A stretch of DNA of 64,000 bases from Henriciella sp. (GCF_029937755.1 NZ_JAPYPG010000001.1:978720-1042719); one strand, 5' to 3'; counted from the stretch's first letter, positions 37,346 through 47,278 are shown. Program-made: numbers and translations. The notes: a model not told the origin generated them from the sequence alone.

Positions 37346-37881
37346 GCGGTTCTCCCGTCCCCGTCCTGCTGACCGGGCGACTTAAGCTGCGCGGTGTCGA
37401 GGCCTCAGACTTCGACCGCCTTGTCGCGCACTGGAGCCATCCCGAGACGATCCGCTTCATTGGCGGGGAGGCACGCCCGCCGGACCAGGTCTGGGCGCGC
37501 AATGTGCTGGGCAGCCGTGGCCTGTGGCCCCTGCTTGGCTATGGCTACTGGCTGGCCGAGGACCGCAAGACGGGCGACTATGTCGGCGAGGTCGGCTTTG
37601 CGGATTTCCATCGCAACACCGAGCCAGCCTTCTGGGGCGTGCCGGAATGCGGCTGGGTGATCTCGCCCGACCGCTTCGGCCAGGGCTATGCCAGCGAGGC
37701 TGTCGGTGCCATCCATGACTGGCTGGACGCGGAACTGTCGGTGCCAAAAAGCGTCTGTATTATCGACAAGGACAATCACGCCTCGATCCGGATTGCGGAG
37801 AAATTCGGCTACAAACAAAACGGAACCGTGCGCATGAACGGGGAAGACATCTGTTTTTTCGAGCGCACACGACGCAGTTGA
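37342..37881 (+). CDS. GNAT family N-acetyltransferase
   Basis: 179-residue GNAT protein of the RimJ/RimL-like branch: LLTGRLKLRGVEASDFDRL at the start, YVGEVGFADFH, CGWVISPDRFGQGYASEAVGAI with the acetyl-CoA loop RFGQGYA, and CIIDKDNHASIRIAEKFGY at the end. It likely acetylates a small molecule or protein N-terminus. Start GTG 37342 is chosen from the GTGA overlap with the SnoaL-like gene. Confidence 0.88.
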   Translation: MSGSPVPVLLTGRLKLRGVEASDFDRLVAHWSHPETIRFIGGEARPPDQVWARNVLGSRGLWPLLGYGYWLAEDRKTGDYVGEVGFADFHRNTEPAFWGVPECGWVISPDRFGQGYASEAVGAIHDWLDAELSVPKSVCIIDKDNHASIRIAEKFGYKQNGTVRMNGEDICFFERTRRS

Positions 37882-37923
37882 AAAGCCTAGGAATCTCTGC
37901 CGACTACAGCTAGTTTGCCGCCC

Positions 37924-38886
<963 letters not shown>

Positions 38887-38904
38887 CCGCGACCTGGAAT
38901 CCGG

Positions 38905-38967
38905 AAAGGCAGGCCACGTCCTCGCCCCATTGGGAATGAAGTCCGGGACGGCCCGGCGACCATGAGG
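38905..38967 (+). promoter_or_regulatory. Candidate guanidine-II (mini-ykkC) riboswitch before gdx
   Basis: CCGGG-ACGG-CCCGG (38943-38956) is a five-bp hairpin closed by the ACGR-type tetraloop that defines the guanidine-II class, eight bases before GAGG of the exporter gene. A second, weaker hairpin (GGC-AGG / CCT-GCC, 38908-38926) has loop CCACGT instead of a clean ACGR. CCTC (38920-38923) could pair with the SD GAGG (38964-38967). Confidence 0.4.
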
Positions 38968-38976
38968 TGCAACCCT

Positions 38977-39297
38977 ATGGCCTGGACCATTCTTTTCATC
39001 GCCGGACTGCTCGAAGTGGTCTGGGCGTTCTCGATGAAACAGTCCGCGGGGTTTACCCGCCTGTTTCCATCCCTGGTGACGATTGTCGCCATGATCGGAA
39101 GTTTCAGCCTGCTTGCCTGGTCGATGCGCGTCCTGCCATTGGGGACGGCCTACACCGTCTGGACGGGGATCGGGGCGCTTGGGGCGCTGGTGATGGGGAT
39201 CGTATTTCTCGGCGAGAGCGTGACAGCGCTTCGCATACTTGCTGCGGGCATGATCCTTGGCGGACTTTTGCTGATGAGGATTTCGACTGTTAGCTGA
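38977..39297 (+). CDS. gdx: SMR family guanidinium exporter (SugE/Gdx type)
   Basis: 106-residue four-helix small multidrug resistance protein. The first helix has the proton-binding Glu in GLLEVVWAFSMK; GFTRLFPSLVT and GTAYTVWTGIGALGA are the signatures of the Gdx (guanidinium) branch rather than the EmrE branch. It works as a dual-topology dimer in the inner membrane, exchanging guanidinium for protons. The possible riboswitch in the leader supports this. ATG 38977 starts the first helix; ATG 38962 would add five residues. Confidence 0.92.
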   Translation: MAWTILFIAGLLEVVWAFSMKQSAGFTRLFPSLVTIVAMIGSFSLLAWSMRVLPLGTAYTVWTGIGALGALVMGIVFLGESVTALRILAAGMILGGLLLMRISTVS

Positions 39298-39308
39298 GAT
39301 GAGGGGTG

Positions 39309-39563
39309 TTAGCCTTCGTCACACACTGCGCAACTGTCGATGGCCGGGTCCTTGTCCAGCCGCTTCACGCTGATCTGGTCGCCGCAATATAGGCAATGGC
39401 CGAACGCACCGGTGTCGAGCCGGCGGAGCGCTGCATCGATGCGCTTGAGGTCATCTTCGGCCTGTGTGTTGGCTGGAATCGTCCGATCCGCCTCGGCCTT
39501 GCGGGGCGAAGCGCCTGAGACGCCGATCCTGTCGGCGGAACCAGGGCCATAGAGGGACTTCAT
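39309..39563 (-). CDS. TraR/DksA family zinc finger protein
   Basis: 84-residue short DksA-like protein. The zinc finger is CLYCGDQI...DSCAVCDEG, with all four cysteines, and the preceding helix DLKRIDAALRRLDTGAFGHC is typical. It lacks the long coiled coil of full DksA, so effects on RNA polymerase cannot be assumed. Convergent with gdx (12 bases apart); divergent from the ABC exporter genes. Confidence 0.9.
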   Translation of the reverse strand: MKSLYGPGSADRIGVSGASPRKAEADRTIPANTQAEDDLKRIDAALRRLDTGAFGHCLYCGDQISVKRLDKDPAIDSCAVCDEG

Positions 39564-39663
39564 TTCAGGCAGCCTGCGTCTGATTTAATCGCTTGGCAAG
39601 GGCTAGCCGGATAGGGGAGTGTTACATTATCGATAGTCGAGAAGAAGCGGCAAGGGAGGGGCA

Positions 39664-40632
39664 ATGTCCTCCACAATACCACTCGAAATGGAGGCAGTGA
39701 CCAAGCGTTTCGGCTTTTTCACCGCCGTTCGAGACCTGAGCCTGACCGTCCCACAGGGGAGTATTGTCGGCTTTCTTGGACCCAATGGCGCCGGCAAGTC
39801 GACCAGCCTGCGCATGGCCCTCGGCGTGCTCAACCCGGACGAGGGCGCAGTGCGCCTGTTCGGCGGACCGCCCGATATCCATACGCTGCGCCGGGTCGGC
39901 TTCCTTCCGGAGGAGCGCGGCCTCTACAAGAAGATGAGCCCGCGCGCCATCATCTCCTATTTCGCGCGCCTGAAGGGCATGAGCGCAGGCGACAGCCGCA
40001 AGCGCGCCGATGACCTGCTTGAGATGATGGGGCTGGAAGAGTTTGGCCGCTCGCGCATTTCGAAACTGTCGAAGGGCATGTCGCAGAAGGTGCAGATTCT
40101 CGCATCGCTGGCCCACAAGCCGGATTTCCTCATCCTCGACGAGCCCTTCTCCGGCCTCGACCCGGTCAACCAGCAGGGGCTGGAAGACCTCATCATCGAG
40201 GAGCACAAGCGCGGTGCGACCATTCTCTTTTCCACCCATGTCATGGAGCATGCCGAGCGGCTCTGCGATTCCATCGTGATGATGGCGCGTGGACGCAAGG
40301 TCTTCGACGGTACGCTGAACGAGGCGTTCGGTGCGCTGGGTCGTGCGGTCCTGATCGGTGTCACCGAGGGCTTTGACCTCGATGCCGCCATGCGGGCGAA
40401 GGGGTTCGCGCATAATGAGGTGCATGGCGATGAGTGGCGCGTCTCTCTGCCGCCGGGCCGGGATACGCAGGACGCCCTGCGGGCCGCCATCGATGCCGGG
40501 GCGCCGATCACCAGTTTCCGTCCGGAAGATGCCCGCCTGCGCGATGTCTTCGTCTCGCTCGTCTCCGAGGCTGAAGCGGAAGACCTGCACCAGACGCTCG
40601 CCACCTCGACGCCCAAAGGGGAGGCTGCCTGA
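39664..40632 (+). CDS. natA: ABC transporter ATP-binding protein (NatA-like)
   Basis: 322-residue ATPase: Walker A GPNGAGKST, signature LSKGMSQKVQI, Walker B LILDEPFSGLDP, then a C-terminal extension (about 225-322) of the DUF4162 type found in NatA-like exporters. It pairs with the overlapping permease gene. NatAB of Bacillus extrudes sodium; for this pair the substrate is unproven. GGGAGG lies before ATG 39664. Confidence 0.88.
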   Translation: MSSTIPLEMEAVTKRFGFFTAVRDLSLTVPQGSIVGFLGPNGAGKSTSLRMALGVLNPDEGAVRLFGGPPDIHTLRRVGFLPEERGLYKKMSPRAIISYFARLKGMSAGDSRKRADDLLEMMGLEEFGRSRISKLSKGMSQKVQILASLAHKPDFLILDEPFSGLDPVNQQGLEDLIIEEHKRGATILFSTHVMEHAERLCDSIVMMARGRKVFDGTLNEAFGALGRAVLIGVTEGFDLDAAMRAKGFAHNEVHGDEWRVSLPPGRDTQDALRAAIDAGAPITSFRPEDARLRDVFVSLVSEAEAEDLHQTLATSTPKGEAA

Positions 40633-42086
40633 TGCGCTCCATCTATCTCGTCGCGCGACGTGACTATCTTGGCTATGTGCAGGCCTGGGGCTTCTGGCTC
40701 GGCCTGCTGCTCACCCCGATCCTGATGGCTGTGGGCATGATGGCGCCGACCTGGGCGGCCGCCTCCCAGCCGGTGCGCTATTATACCGTCATCGAGGACG
40801 GTTCGACCTTTGCCGACGCGCTGCGCGCCGAGCTTGAGGAAGACCGGGTCCAGATCGCGCGGACCGCGCTTGATCCAATGGCATCGCTGAACGGGGATGA
40901 AAGCGACAAGCTCAACACCTTCGATGACGCGATCGAGAATGGCGCCAGTATCGAGGAGGCGCTTGAGGCCGCTGGCGGCGCGCAGGTGCAGCTGCCGCAG
41001 GCCGATTTCATCTATGTCGATCCGCCGGCCACGAGCGAGGAAGACATCCAGCCCTACCTGCTGGGCGAGCGCTCCATCGAAACAGAGGCGGGTCCGCAAA
41101 CCCTGTTTGCCGCCGTCTTCGTGCCCGATGGCGAGGGTGAGATTGAATACTGGAGCGAGAACATTACCGCTCAGTCCCTGCTCGGAAAGGTCCGCTCAGC
41201 CGAGCGCACGCTGACCGAACGCCGCGTCTTCGAGGAGGCCGGCGTCAGCCCGCGCCTTCTGCGCGAAGCCGAGAACCGCGCGCGCGATATTGCCGAGAAA
41301 CGGGCCCGCCCGCCGTCTGCGGCGGCGACCGGCTCGGCGGTGACGCTGGCAGACCGGGCGCCCTTCTTCGCCGCGGTCCTGCTCGCCTTCCTGCTCTGGT
41401 TCCTGATCTTCTCGGTCGTGAACTACCTGCTCATGGGGACGATCGAGGAGCGGTCCAACAAGATCTTCGACTCGCTGCTGACCTCGGTGAAGCTGCCGCA
41501 CATGCTGGCGGGCAAGCTGCTTGCCGTTCTGGCTGTCGCGTTGACGCTGATGGGCGTGTGGGCGATTGGCGCGACGCTGGTCGCCAATTTCTTCTCCGGC
41601 GCCATGCCGGCCGATGCGCGGGAAATGATGTTTACCGTCGTCGCCGCCATCGCCAAGCCGGGCCTGATCTTCCCGGCGGTGCTGAGCTTCGTGCTCGGCT
41701 ATCTGATGTATGGCGCGGTCTTCCTCGCGCTCGGCTCGCTCTGTGACACGATCCAGGAAGCCCAGACGCTGATGACGCCGCTCATCGTGATGCTGATGGT
41801 GCCGATGTTCATGATCGTCGTGGCGATCTCTGACGCGGAATCGCCGATCCTTTCGGTGATGAGCTGGATCCCGATCTTCACGCCCTTCCTGCTGATCCTG
41901 CGTATCCCGGCCCAGCCGCCAATGTGGGAAGTCATCGGCCTGCTGGCCCTGATGGTGGTCGCGACACTGGTCGTGCTGTGGCTCGCCTCGCGGGTCTACC
42001 GCGCGGGCGCTGTGCATGGCGCCGGCGTCGGCGATGTCGGCAAGTGGTTCACCAAGCTGCTGCCGGGCAAGAAGACCAAGGCCTAA
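40632..42086 (+). CDS. natB: ABC-2 type permease (NatB-like)
   Basis: 484-residue permease: an N-terminal helix (about 17-37), a large extracytoplasmic domain (about 40-230; VRYYTVIEDGSTFADALRAELEE), then five to six helices starting near APFFAAVLLAFLLWFLIFSVVNYLLMG, with EERSNKIFDSLLTSVKLPHMLAGKLLA, the permease signature of the NatB/YhgE kind. Its ATG overlaps the ATPase stop by one base. Ends before the terminator shared with rpsU. Confidence 0.9.
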   Translation: MRSIYLVARRDYLGYVQAWGFWLGLLLTPILMAVGMMAPTWAAASQPVRYYTVIEDGSTFADALRAELEEDRVQIARTALDPMASLNGDESDKLNTFDDAIENGASIEEALEAAGGAQVQLPQADFIYVDPPATSEEDIQPYLLGERSIETEAGPQTLFAAVFVPDGEGEIEYWSENITAQSLLGKVRSAERTLTERRVFEEAGVSPRLLREAENRARDIAEKRARPPSAAATGSAVTLADRAPFFAAVLLAFLLWFLIFSVVNYLLMGTIEERSNKIFDSLLTSVKLPHMLAGKLLAVLAVALTLMGVWAIGATLVANFFSGAMPADAREMMFTVVAAIAKPGLIFPAVLSFVLGYLMYGAVFLALGSLCDTIQEAQTLMTPLIVMLMVPMFMIVVAISDAESPILSVMSWIPIFTPFLLILRIPAQPPMWEVIGLLALMVVATLVVLWLASRVYRAGAVHGAGVGDVGKWFTKLLPGKKTKA

Positions 42087-42092
42087 CCAAAG

Positions 42093-42120
42093 AAAACCCC
42101 TCCGGCCTTCACCGGAGGGG
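42093..42120 (-). terminator. Terminator between natB and rpsU
   Basis: CCCCTCCGG (42097-42105) pairs perfectly with CCGGAGGGG (42112-42120). On the minus strand TTTTCTTT follows, so it terminates rpsU; the other strand has only a weak T-rich tail and may serve natB. Confidence 0.85.
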
Positions 42121-42156
42121 CTCTTCATCTCTACGCCAGAACTGGCGGGACTGGTC

Positions 42157-42372
42157 TTATGCCAGACCCTCGCGCTGGGCGCGCTTGCGAGCAAGTTTGC
42201 GAGCGCGGCGCACAGCTTCTGCCTTTTGGCGAGCCTTCTTCTCAGACGGCTTTTCGAAATGCGTGCGGGATTTCATTTCCCGGAAAAGACCCTCACGCTG
42301 CATCTTCTTCTTCAGTGCGCGCAGGGCTTGTTCGACATTGTTGTCGCGGACGACGATCTGTACGATGGTCAA
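42157..42372 (-). CDS. rpsU: 30S ribosomal protein S21
   Basis: 71-residue bS21: [47 protein letters not shown] and a basic Arg/Lys-rich C-terminus. It sits on the 30S platform near the anti-Shine-Dalgarno end. In other bacteria rpsU is often followed by dnaG; here it stands alone with its own terminator, divergent from the COQ9 gene. Confidence 0.97.
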   Translation of the reverse strand: MTIVQIVVRDNNVEQALRALKKKMQREGLFREMKSRTHFEKPSEKKARQKAEAVRRARKLARKRAQREGLA

Positions 42373-42486
42373 ATCTCCATTGGTTTTACCCGGGCCTGTC
42401 AGAGCCCGAACGGAATTCTGGCGTGAAACGACGAATGGCGGGCCTATATCACCAAATATGAGGCTTGCCTACTCCCGGAGCCAGCA

Positions 42487-43110
42487 ATGACAGTACGCCC
42501 GTCAGTGAAACTACAGGATAAGTGGCTTGATCGCCTGCTACCGCTCGTCGAGGACGAGGGATGGACGGATCATGCCGCTACACTATCAGCGCGCGAAGCC
42601 GGCATAAGTTCCGAAGAAAAGGCACTGGCCGCGCCGAATGGCGTTCGCGACCTGATCGAACGCTTCTTCGACCGGGCCGAAGACGTGATGCTCGAGCGTC
42701 TGGCGACGGCGGATCTTTCGGCGCTGCGCACGCATGAAAGGGTGGCCGAAGGTATCAAGGCCTGGCTGGCGGCGCTGGAGCCGAACCGTGTCGCGGTGAA
42801 GAGGGCCTCCATGCGCGGTTTCCTGCCCTGGTATGCGCCGGATGCTGCGAAGCGGACCTGGAAGATCGCCGACACGATCTGGACGGCGGCCGGGGACACC
42901 GCCACCGATTATAATCGCGAGACCAAGCGCGGGCTCCTGTCGGCTGTGCTGCCGCCGATTGTCCTCTACTGGCTGGATGAGCCCGCCGAGGAAGAGCTCG
43001 ACGCCTTCATCGAGAAACGCCTGCAGGGCGCGATGAAGCTCGGCCAGACCGGGTCGAAATTCGCCAAACCGGCGCTTGAGTTGATCGACCGGCTGCGGGG
43101 GCGGGGCTGA
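42487..43110 (+). CDS. COQ9 family protein
   Basis: 207 residues. The family pattern is WTDHAATLSAREAGISSEEKALAAPNGVRDLIERFFDRAEDVM, RMKAWL-like AEGIKAWLAALEPN, and the C-terminal FIEKRLQGAMKLGQTGSKFAKP. COQ9 is an alpha-helical lipid-binding protein that helps ubiquinone hydroxylases in mitochondria and alphaproteobacteria. Its TGA overlaps the ATG of the next gene by one base, so both are probably translated together. Confidence 0.93.
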   Translation: MTVRPSVKLQDKWLDRLLPLVEDEGWTDHAATLSAREAGISSEEKALAAPNGVRDLIERFFDRAEDVMLERLATADLSALRTHERVAEGIKAWLAALEPNRVAVKRASMRGFLPWYAPDAAKRTWKIADTIWTAAGDTATDYNRETKRGLLSAVLPPIVLYWLDEPAEEELDAFIEKRLQGAMKLGQTGSKFAKPALELIDRLRGRG

Positions 43111-43580
43111 TGGACTTCAGGCGACGCGAGGCTCTGTTTGCATTCGCGGCGCCGGCCCTGCCAACGGCCTTGTTGACGCAGACTCCAACCCACCGGGACA
43201 GGCGCATCCTGCTGATCGATCCGCAGGATGGCGTTCGGGGCATTATCAGCCTCTGCATGACCAGGCGCTTTGATGCGGCATGTACCAGTGTAGAGACGTT
43301 GGCGGCGGGCCTGGGTGAGCTGTTCAGCTCCCGAGGTACGTACGACCTGCTCATCTACGGTCATGATGGTGATCAGTGCGATCCGCTGGTGGGCGAGCTT
43401 GCCGCACGCTTTGAGTCAGGCCCGGCGGTTATTACGTCAGGCTATGGTCCCGGACTTCCTGCTGGCAGACGATACCCTCGCGGTCTCCAACACCTGGAGC
43501 GGCCATTTTCGTTGAAGCAGTTTGAGGTCGCCGTCGAGCGTGCATCTGGCTGGCGTGCGGCACCGCGTCAGATCTCCTGA
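43110..43580 (+). CDS. Degenerate receiver-domain protein coupled to COQ9
   Basis: 156 residues. From about residue 31 the protein follows a receiver fold: RRILLIDPQDGVRGIISLCM (beta-1/alpha-1), YDLLIYGHDG (beta-3), PAVITSGYGPGLP (beta-4) and HLERPFSLKQFEVAVERA (beta-5/alpha-5). The phosphoacceptor Asp after beta-3 is Gly, one of the two acidic residues is missing, and the switch Lys is Arg, so phosphorylation by the usual chemistry is unlikely. The first 30 residues are hydrophobic/Ala-rich and may not be translated if a start further in is used. ATG 43110 overlaps the COQ9 stop. Confidence 0.75.
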   Translation: MDFRRREALFAFAAPALPTALLTQTPTHRDRRILLIDPQDGVRGIISLCMTRRFDAACTSVETLAAGLGELFSSRGTYDLLIYGHDGDQCDPLVGELAARFESGPAVITSGYGPGLPAGRRYPRGLQHLERPFSLKQFEVAVERASGWRAAPRQIS

Positions 43581-43660
43581 GAACCGGGCATCCTGACGAA
43601 GCAGCTGCAAGTAAGTGCCGTCAACTTTTTGGTAACCCGCGTCAATCCAGACACGCTAAC

Positions 43661-44599
43661 ATGTTGGAAATGTTTCTGGTGCCGGCATTCGCTGCCGGTG
43701 GCTCGACCGAAATCGTGGCCAGTCTGCCTGAGCAGTTGCCCCGCCCGGTGGCGCGGATGATTTCGGCTGCGATGCGCACGGATGATGAGGCGCAGCTTGC
43801 CGCAGTGATTGATGCGGCCAAGGCGGCCTATCCGGGCTTCTCCGCAGAGATTGACGCGCTGGTTGCCGATTTGCAGACGCCGGTCGAGCCGCTGCGCATT
43901 GCGCCGCTGATCGTGCCTGCGCCGGAGCCGGTCGAGTTCGAGCCGCCAGGCTACTGGGAAGACCTCCATGCCGAGTTGACGCTGAACGCTGCAGAAACGC
44001 GCGGCAATACCGACACGCTCTATCTCGGCCTGCACGGCAAGCTCAACCTGATGCGCAAGGCGCAGATCCACCGGGTCGAAGCCTATGCCAATACGGCGGA
44101 AGCCAACGGCGTCGAGAACCAGAACAATCTCGGCGCGTCGTACCAGCTCGAGACACTCTGGACCGATGCCTATTTTGGTTATGTCCGTGGTTCCTGGCGG
44201 CGGGACGATTTTGCAGGCTTCCGGACGGACGCCTTTGCCGGGATCGGGGCGGGCGCCTACATCCTGCAGACCGACACGATGACCCTCCGCAGCGAACTTG
44301 GCCCCGGCTATCGCTATCTCGACATCGCCGAAGAGGACCGCCGCATTCACGCGGTGGGCCTTTATGGCGCTGCGGAGTTCGACTGGCTGATCGCCGAGGA
44401 CTGGACGTTTGAGGTCGATACCAATGTGAACCTCTCAGGCCCCACCTCGACCATCCATCCCACGATGCGCCTGAACACCGCGGTCTCCGACAGCATCAGC
44501 GCCGGGCTGTCTTATGACCTGCGCTACGAGACCGATCCGCCCCTGATGAGCGAAAATCTCGATCGCATCCTGAAGTTCGATGTGAAGTATTCGTATTAG
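43661..44599 (+). CDS. DUF481 family outer membrane beta-barrel protein
   Basis: 312 residues. The C-terminal 200 residues are a series of amphipathic beta-strands typical of DUF481: WEDLHAELTLNAAETRGNTDTLYLGLHGKLNL, SYQLETLWTDAYFGYVRGSWRRDDF, YILQTDTMTLRSELGPGYRYL and the aromatic last strand ILKFDVKYSY. The N-terminus is short for a signal peptide (MLEMFLVPAFAAGG), and no upstream start gives a better one, so the start may be misplaced; ATG 43670 is also possible. An exported barrel remains the best call. Confidence 0.8.
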   Translation: MLEMFLVPAFAAGGSTEIVASLPEQLPRPVARMISAAMRTDDEAQLAAVIDAAKAAYPGFSAEIDALVADLQTPVEPLRIAPLIVPAPEPVEFEPPGYWEDLHAELTLNAAETRGNTDTLYLGLHGKLNLMRKAQIHRVEAYANTAEANGVENQNNLGASYQLETLWTDAYFGYVRGSWRRDDFAGFRTDAFAGIGAGAYILQTDTMTLRSELGPGYRYLDIAEEDRRIHAVGLYGAAEFDWLIAEDWTFEVDTNVNLSGPTSTIHPTMRLNTAVSDSISAGLSYDLRYETDPPLMSENLDRILKFDVKYSY

Positions 44600-44610
44600 G
44601 CGCGGGCCGG

Positions 44611-45684
44611 TCAGGCCTTCCCCGTACGCCACACCACATGCCCCATCTTGCGGCCGGGTTTGGCGTCGCGCTTGCCATACAGGGTGAGGACGGCATCGTC
44701 GGAATAGGTCTCCGGGGGAGCAAGCGCTTCCTTGCCCAGCAGGTTGCGCATTTCGGCATTGAAGACGCGGGTCACAGGCCCGAGCGGCCAGCCGGCGACG
44801 GCGCGGATATGCTGTTCGAACTGGCCGGTCAGGCAGGCCTCCGGCGTCCAGTGGCCGGAATTGTGAACCCGCGGCGCGACCTCGTTGGCGAGCAGCGTGC
44901 CATCCTCCAGGACGAAAAGCTCAAGCGCCATGACACCGACATGGCCGGTCTCCGCGGCAAGCGTTTCCGCAAGGCTGCGGGCATGGGCGATAACGTCGTC
45001 TGAAAGGCCGCAGGGCGCTATGGAGGTGCGCAGGATGCCGCCGGCATGGTCATTCATGCTCGGCTCGAATGCGGTGGTCTTGCCATTGGCGCTGCGTGCA
45101 ATGACAACGGAAATCTCCCGCTCGAACGGCACCAGCGCTTCGAGGATGGCGGGCACATGGCCGATCTCGGCATAAGCTGCGGCGAGATCATCGCCGGTCT
45201 TCAGGCGGACCTGGCCCTTGCCGTCATAGCCATCGCGGCGCGTCTTCAGCAGGCCTTCGCCGCCGAGCGCCTCAAGCGCTTTTGCAAGGTCATCGGCAGA
45301 ATCGATGGCTTCGAAATGACCGGTCGTGATGCCGATCGAATTCAGGAAGCGCTTTTCGCTCAGCCGGTCCTGCGACACCTCCAGCGACTTCGCGCCGGGA
45401 CGGACCTTGGCGCCCTGCTCGATGAGGTATTCGACCGAAGCGACGGGAATATTCTCGAACTCATAGGTGATCGCATCGCAGGCTTTCGCGAAGGCTTTCA
45501 GCGTGGCCTTGTCTTCATAGGCGGCCTGCCAGTGCTTCGCGGCAATGCGGGCGGCGGGCGGATTCTCGTCCGGGGCGTAGACATGAATGTCGAAGCCAAG
45601 CCGTGCGGCCGCCGAGCCGAGCATGCGGCCGAGCTGGCCGCCGCCAAGGATGCCGATTACGGAGCCCGGCGGCAGTGCGGTCAT
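44611..45684 (-). CDS. purK: N5-carboxyaminoimidazole ribonucleotide synthase
   Basis: 357-residue ATP-grasp enzyme that makes N5-CAIR from AIR, ATP and bicarbonate in purine synthesis. [34 protein letters not shown] (ATP loop), [16 protein letters not shown], and the metal/substrate site [17 protein letters not shown]. The ATG at 45684 overlaps the purE stop by four bases; both form a purEK operon. Convergent with the DUF481 gene. Confidence 0.97.
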   Translation of the reverse strand: MTALPPGSVIGILGGGQLGRMLGSAAARLGFDIHVYAPDENPPAARIAAKHWQAAYEDKATLKAFAKACDAITYEFENIPVASVEYLIEQGAKVRPGAKSLEVSQDRLSEKRFLNSIGITTGHFEAIDSADDLAKALEALGGEGLLKTRRDGYDGKGQVRLKTGDDLAAAYAEIGHVPAILEALVPFEREISVVIARSANGKTTAFEPSMNDHAGGILRTSIAPCGLSDDVIAHARSLAETLAAETGHVGVMALELFVLEDGTLLANEVAPRVHNSGHWTPEACLTGQFEQHIRAVAGWPLGPVTRVFNAEMRNLLGKEALAPPETYSDDAVLTLYGKRDAKPGRKMGHVVWRTGKA

Positions 45685-46172
45685 CCTTCGGGCGCCTCTG
45701 CCACGCTGTCTGTCTGGGCCTGGCGGAAGGCGTCGAGCTTGCTGGCGACATCCGCATCGCCGAGCGCGATGATGGACGCGGCCATGATGCCGGCATTGGC
45801 GGCCCCCGCTTCACCGATGGCGAGCGTGCCGACCGGAACGCCCTTCGGCATCTGGACGATGGAGAGCAGGCTGTCCTGACCGCTCAGCGCGCGAGACTGA
45901 ACCGGCACGCCGAGGACCGGCAGCGGCGTCATCGAGGCGGTCATGCCGGGCAGGTGCGCGGCGCCCCCGGCGCCTGCAATGATCACCTTGAGGCCCCGGT
46001 CCCTGGCGGACTTGGCGTACTCGGCCAGACGGTCTGGCGTGCGGTGGGCGGAAACGATCCTTGCTTCATGCGCGACGCCGAGCTTTTCTAGCATCTCGCA
46101 GGCAAGCTTCATGACCGGCCAGTCGGACTGGCTGCCCATGATCACACCGACAACGGGTTCACGCTCACTCAT
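45681..46172 (-). CDS. purE: 5-(carboxyamino)imidazole ribonucleotide mutase
   Basis: 163-residue class I PurE that moves the carboxylate from N5 to C4. [15 protein letters not shown] at the active site, [13 protein letters not shown] with the catalytic His, [17 protein letters not shown], and [25 protein letters not shown]. It is first in the purEK operon; PurK starts inside its stop codon. Confidence 0.98.
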   Translation of the reverse strand: MSEREPVVGVIMGSQSDWPVMKLACEMLEKLGVAHEARIVSAHRTPDRLAEYAKSARDRGLKVIIAGAGGAAHLPGMTASMTPLPVLGVPVQSRALSGQDSLLSIVQMPKGVPVGTLAIGEAGAANAGIMAASIIALGDADVASKLDAFRQAQTDSVAEAPEG

Positions 46173-46275
46173 TTGACCCCCCTTTCAGGAAGCGGCCCAA
46201 AATAGGCGCGGGCCTTGCCCCGTCAAGCGCTGCTATCTGCTGGATGCACAGGGGCGATTCACGTATGCTTGATTC

Positions 46276-46974
46276 ATGCACGATCGCAGCAGGAATGGTC
46301 GACAGGAAAAGACGCGGCAGGGCCAGCGATCGCCTGCGGATTCGCTGCTCGATGCCCTGCAGATTGACCCCTCCAAGCATGATCTCGCAACCGCTGCTGC
46401 CTTTCGTGCGCTGGCCGAAGAAGTGATCTGGCTGCGCGAGGAAGAAGCCCGGCTGCGTCATCGCCTCGAAGCTTCAGAGCAGCTGGCCGACCGCGATACG
46501 CTCTGCCCGGTCTTCAACCGGCGCGCCTTTGAACGCGAACTGTCCCGCGAGATCGCGCTCGCCGCCCGCCACGGGGCGCCGCTATGCCTGGTCTATATCG
46601 ACCTGGACCGCTTCAAGGATGTGAATGACAGGTTCGGTCATGCTGCCGGCGACGCCGCGCTGAAACAGGTCTGCGATATCCTCGTCTCACAGGTCCGCCA
46701 GACCGATATTATCGGGCGGCTGGGCGGTGACGAGTTCGGTGTGATCCTCACCCATGCCGAGGTCGAGGATGCGCGCCAGAAGGCCGAAACGCTGACCGGA
46801 CGCATCGACCGGCTGAGCGTAAGCGGGGCGGATCCGGATGCGCCCCCGGTGCGCCTTGGCGCCTCCTGTGGCGTGGTTGAATGGACCGGCCAGCCCTCTG
46901 CTGATCTGTTTATTGCAGAAGCCGATGAGTCCATGTTCCGGGCGAAAGCCGCCCGCAAAACAGGCAGGGTCTGA
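46276..46974 (+). CDS. GGDEF domain diguanylate cyclase
   Basis: 232-residue soluble protein. A short N-terminal region with a probable coiled coil (about 45-70: LAEEVIWLREEEARLRHRLEA) precedes a full GGDEF domain: DTLCPVFNRRAFERELSREI, YIDLDRFKDVNDRFGHAAGDAAL, and the active-site RLGGDEFGVIL. The inhibitory site RxxD is present as RQTD five residues before GGDEF, so product inhibition is expected. It should make c-di-GMP; no sensory domain is visible, so the coiled coil probably governs dimerisation. Divergent from purEK. Confidence 0.93.
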   Translation: MHDRSRNGRQEKTRQGQRSPADSLLDALQIDPSKHDLATAAAFRALAEEVIWLREEEARLRHRLEASEQLADRDTLCPVFNRRAFERELSREIALAARHGAPLCLVYIDLDRFKDVNDRFGHAAGDAALKQVCDILVSQVRQTDIIGRLGGDEFGVILTHAEVEDARQKAETLTGRIDRLSVSGADPDAPPVRLGASCGVVEWTGQPSADLFIAEADESMFRAKAARKTGRV

Positions 46975-47090
46975 AAGAGTCGTTTTCTGACCCGATTTTC
47001 ATCTGAATCCCCGTGACCAGCCCCGCTCAATGTGGTTTACTGTGATGTGAAAGACACAGTTTCTCAGCAGCAAGCAAGGAGGTTGATCCT

Positions 47091-47258
47091 ATGTCAATCC
47101 AAGGTCGTATCGAGGAGCTTTCCACCCGTCATCGCAAGCTTGATGAAGCGATTTCGGAAGAACAGAAGCGCCCTGCTGCCGATGAGGTCCGACTGCATGA
47201 TCTCAAGAGGAAGAAACTAAGGATTAAAGAGGAACTGGTCACGTTGCGGCCGAACTAG
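47091..47258 (+). CDS. DUF465 (YdcH-like) small coiled-coil protein
   Basis: 55-residue protein. It starts MSIQGRIEELSTRHRKLDEAI, continues with EVRLHDLKRKKLRIKEEL and is helical and charged throughout, as in DUF465, a small family of unknown function common in alphaproteobacteria. The Shine-Dalgarno is exceptional: AAGGAGGTTGATCCT (47076-47090) could pair with almost the whole 16S rRNA 3' end, with one extra T, directly against the ATG. It is the only gene in this interval. Confidence 0.88.
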   Translation: MSIQGRIEELSTRHRKLDEAISEEQKRPAADEVRLHDLKRKKLRIKEELVTLRPN

Positions 47259-47278
47259 GCAGACCAGTCCGGCATTCC

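Noticed and set aside
39957..42194. Two long minus-strand frames over natA/natB
   Set aside because: Antisense shadows of the ABC exporter; composition Arg/His-rich without domain.
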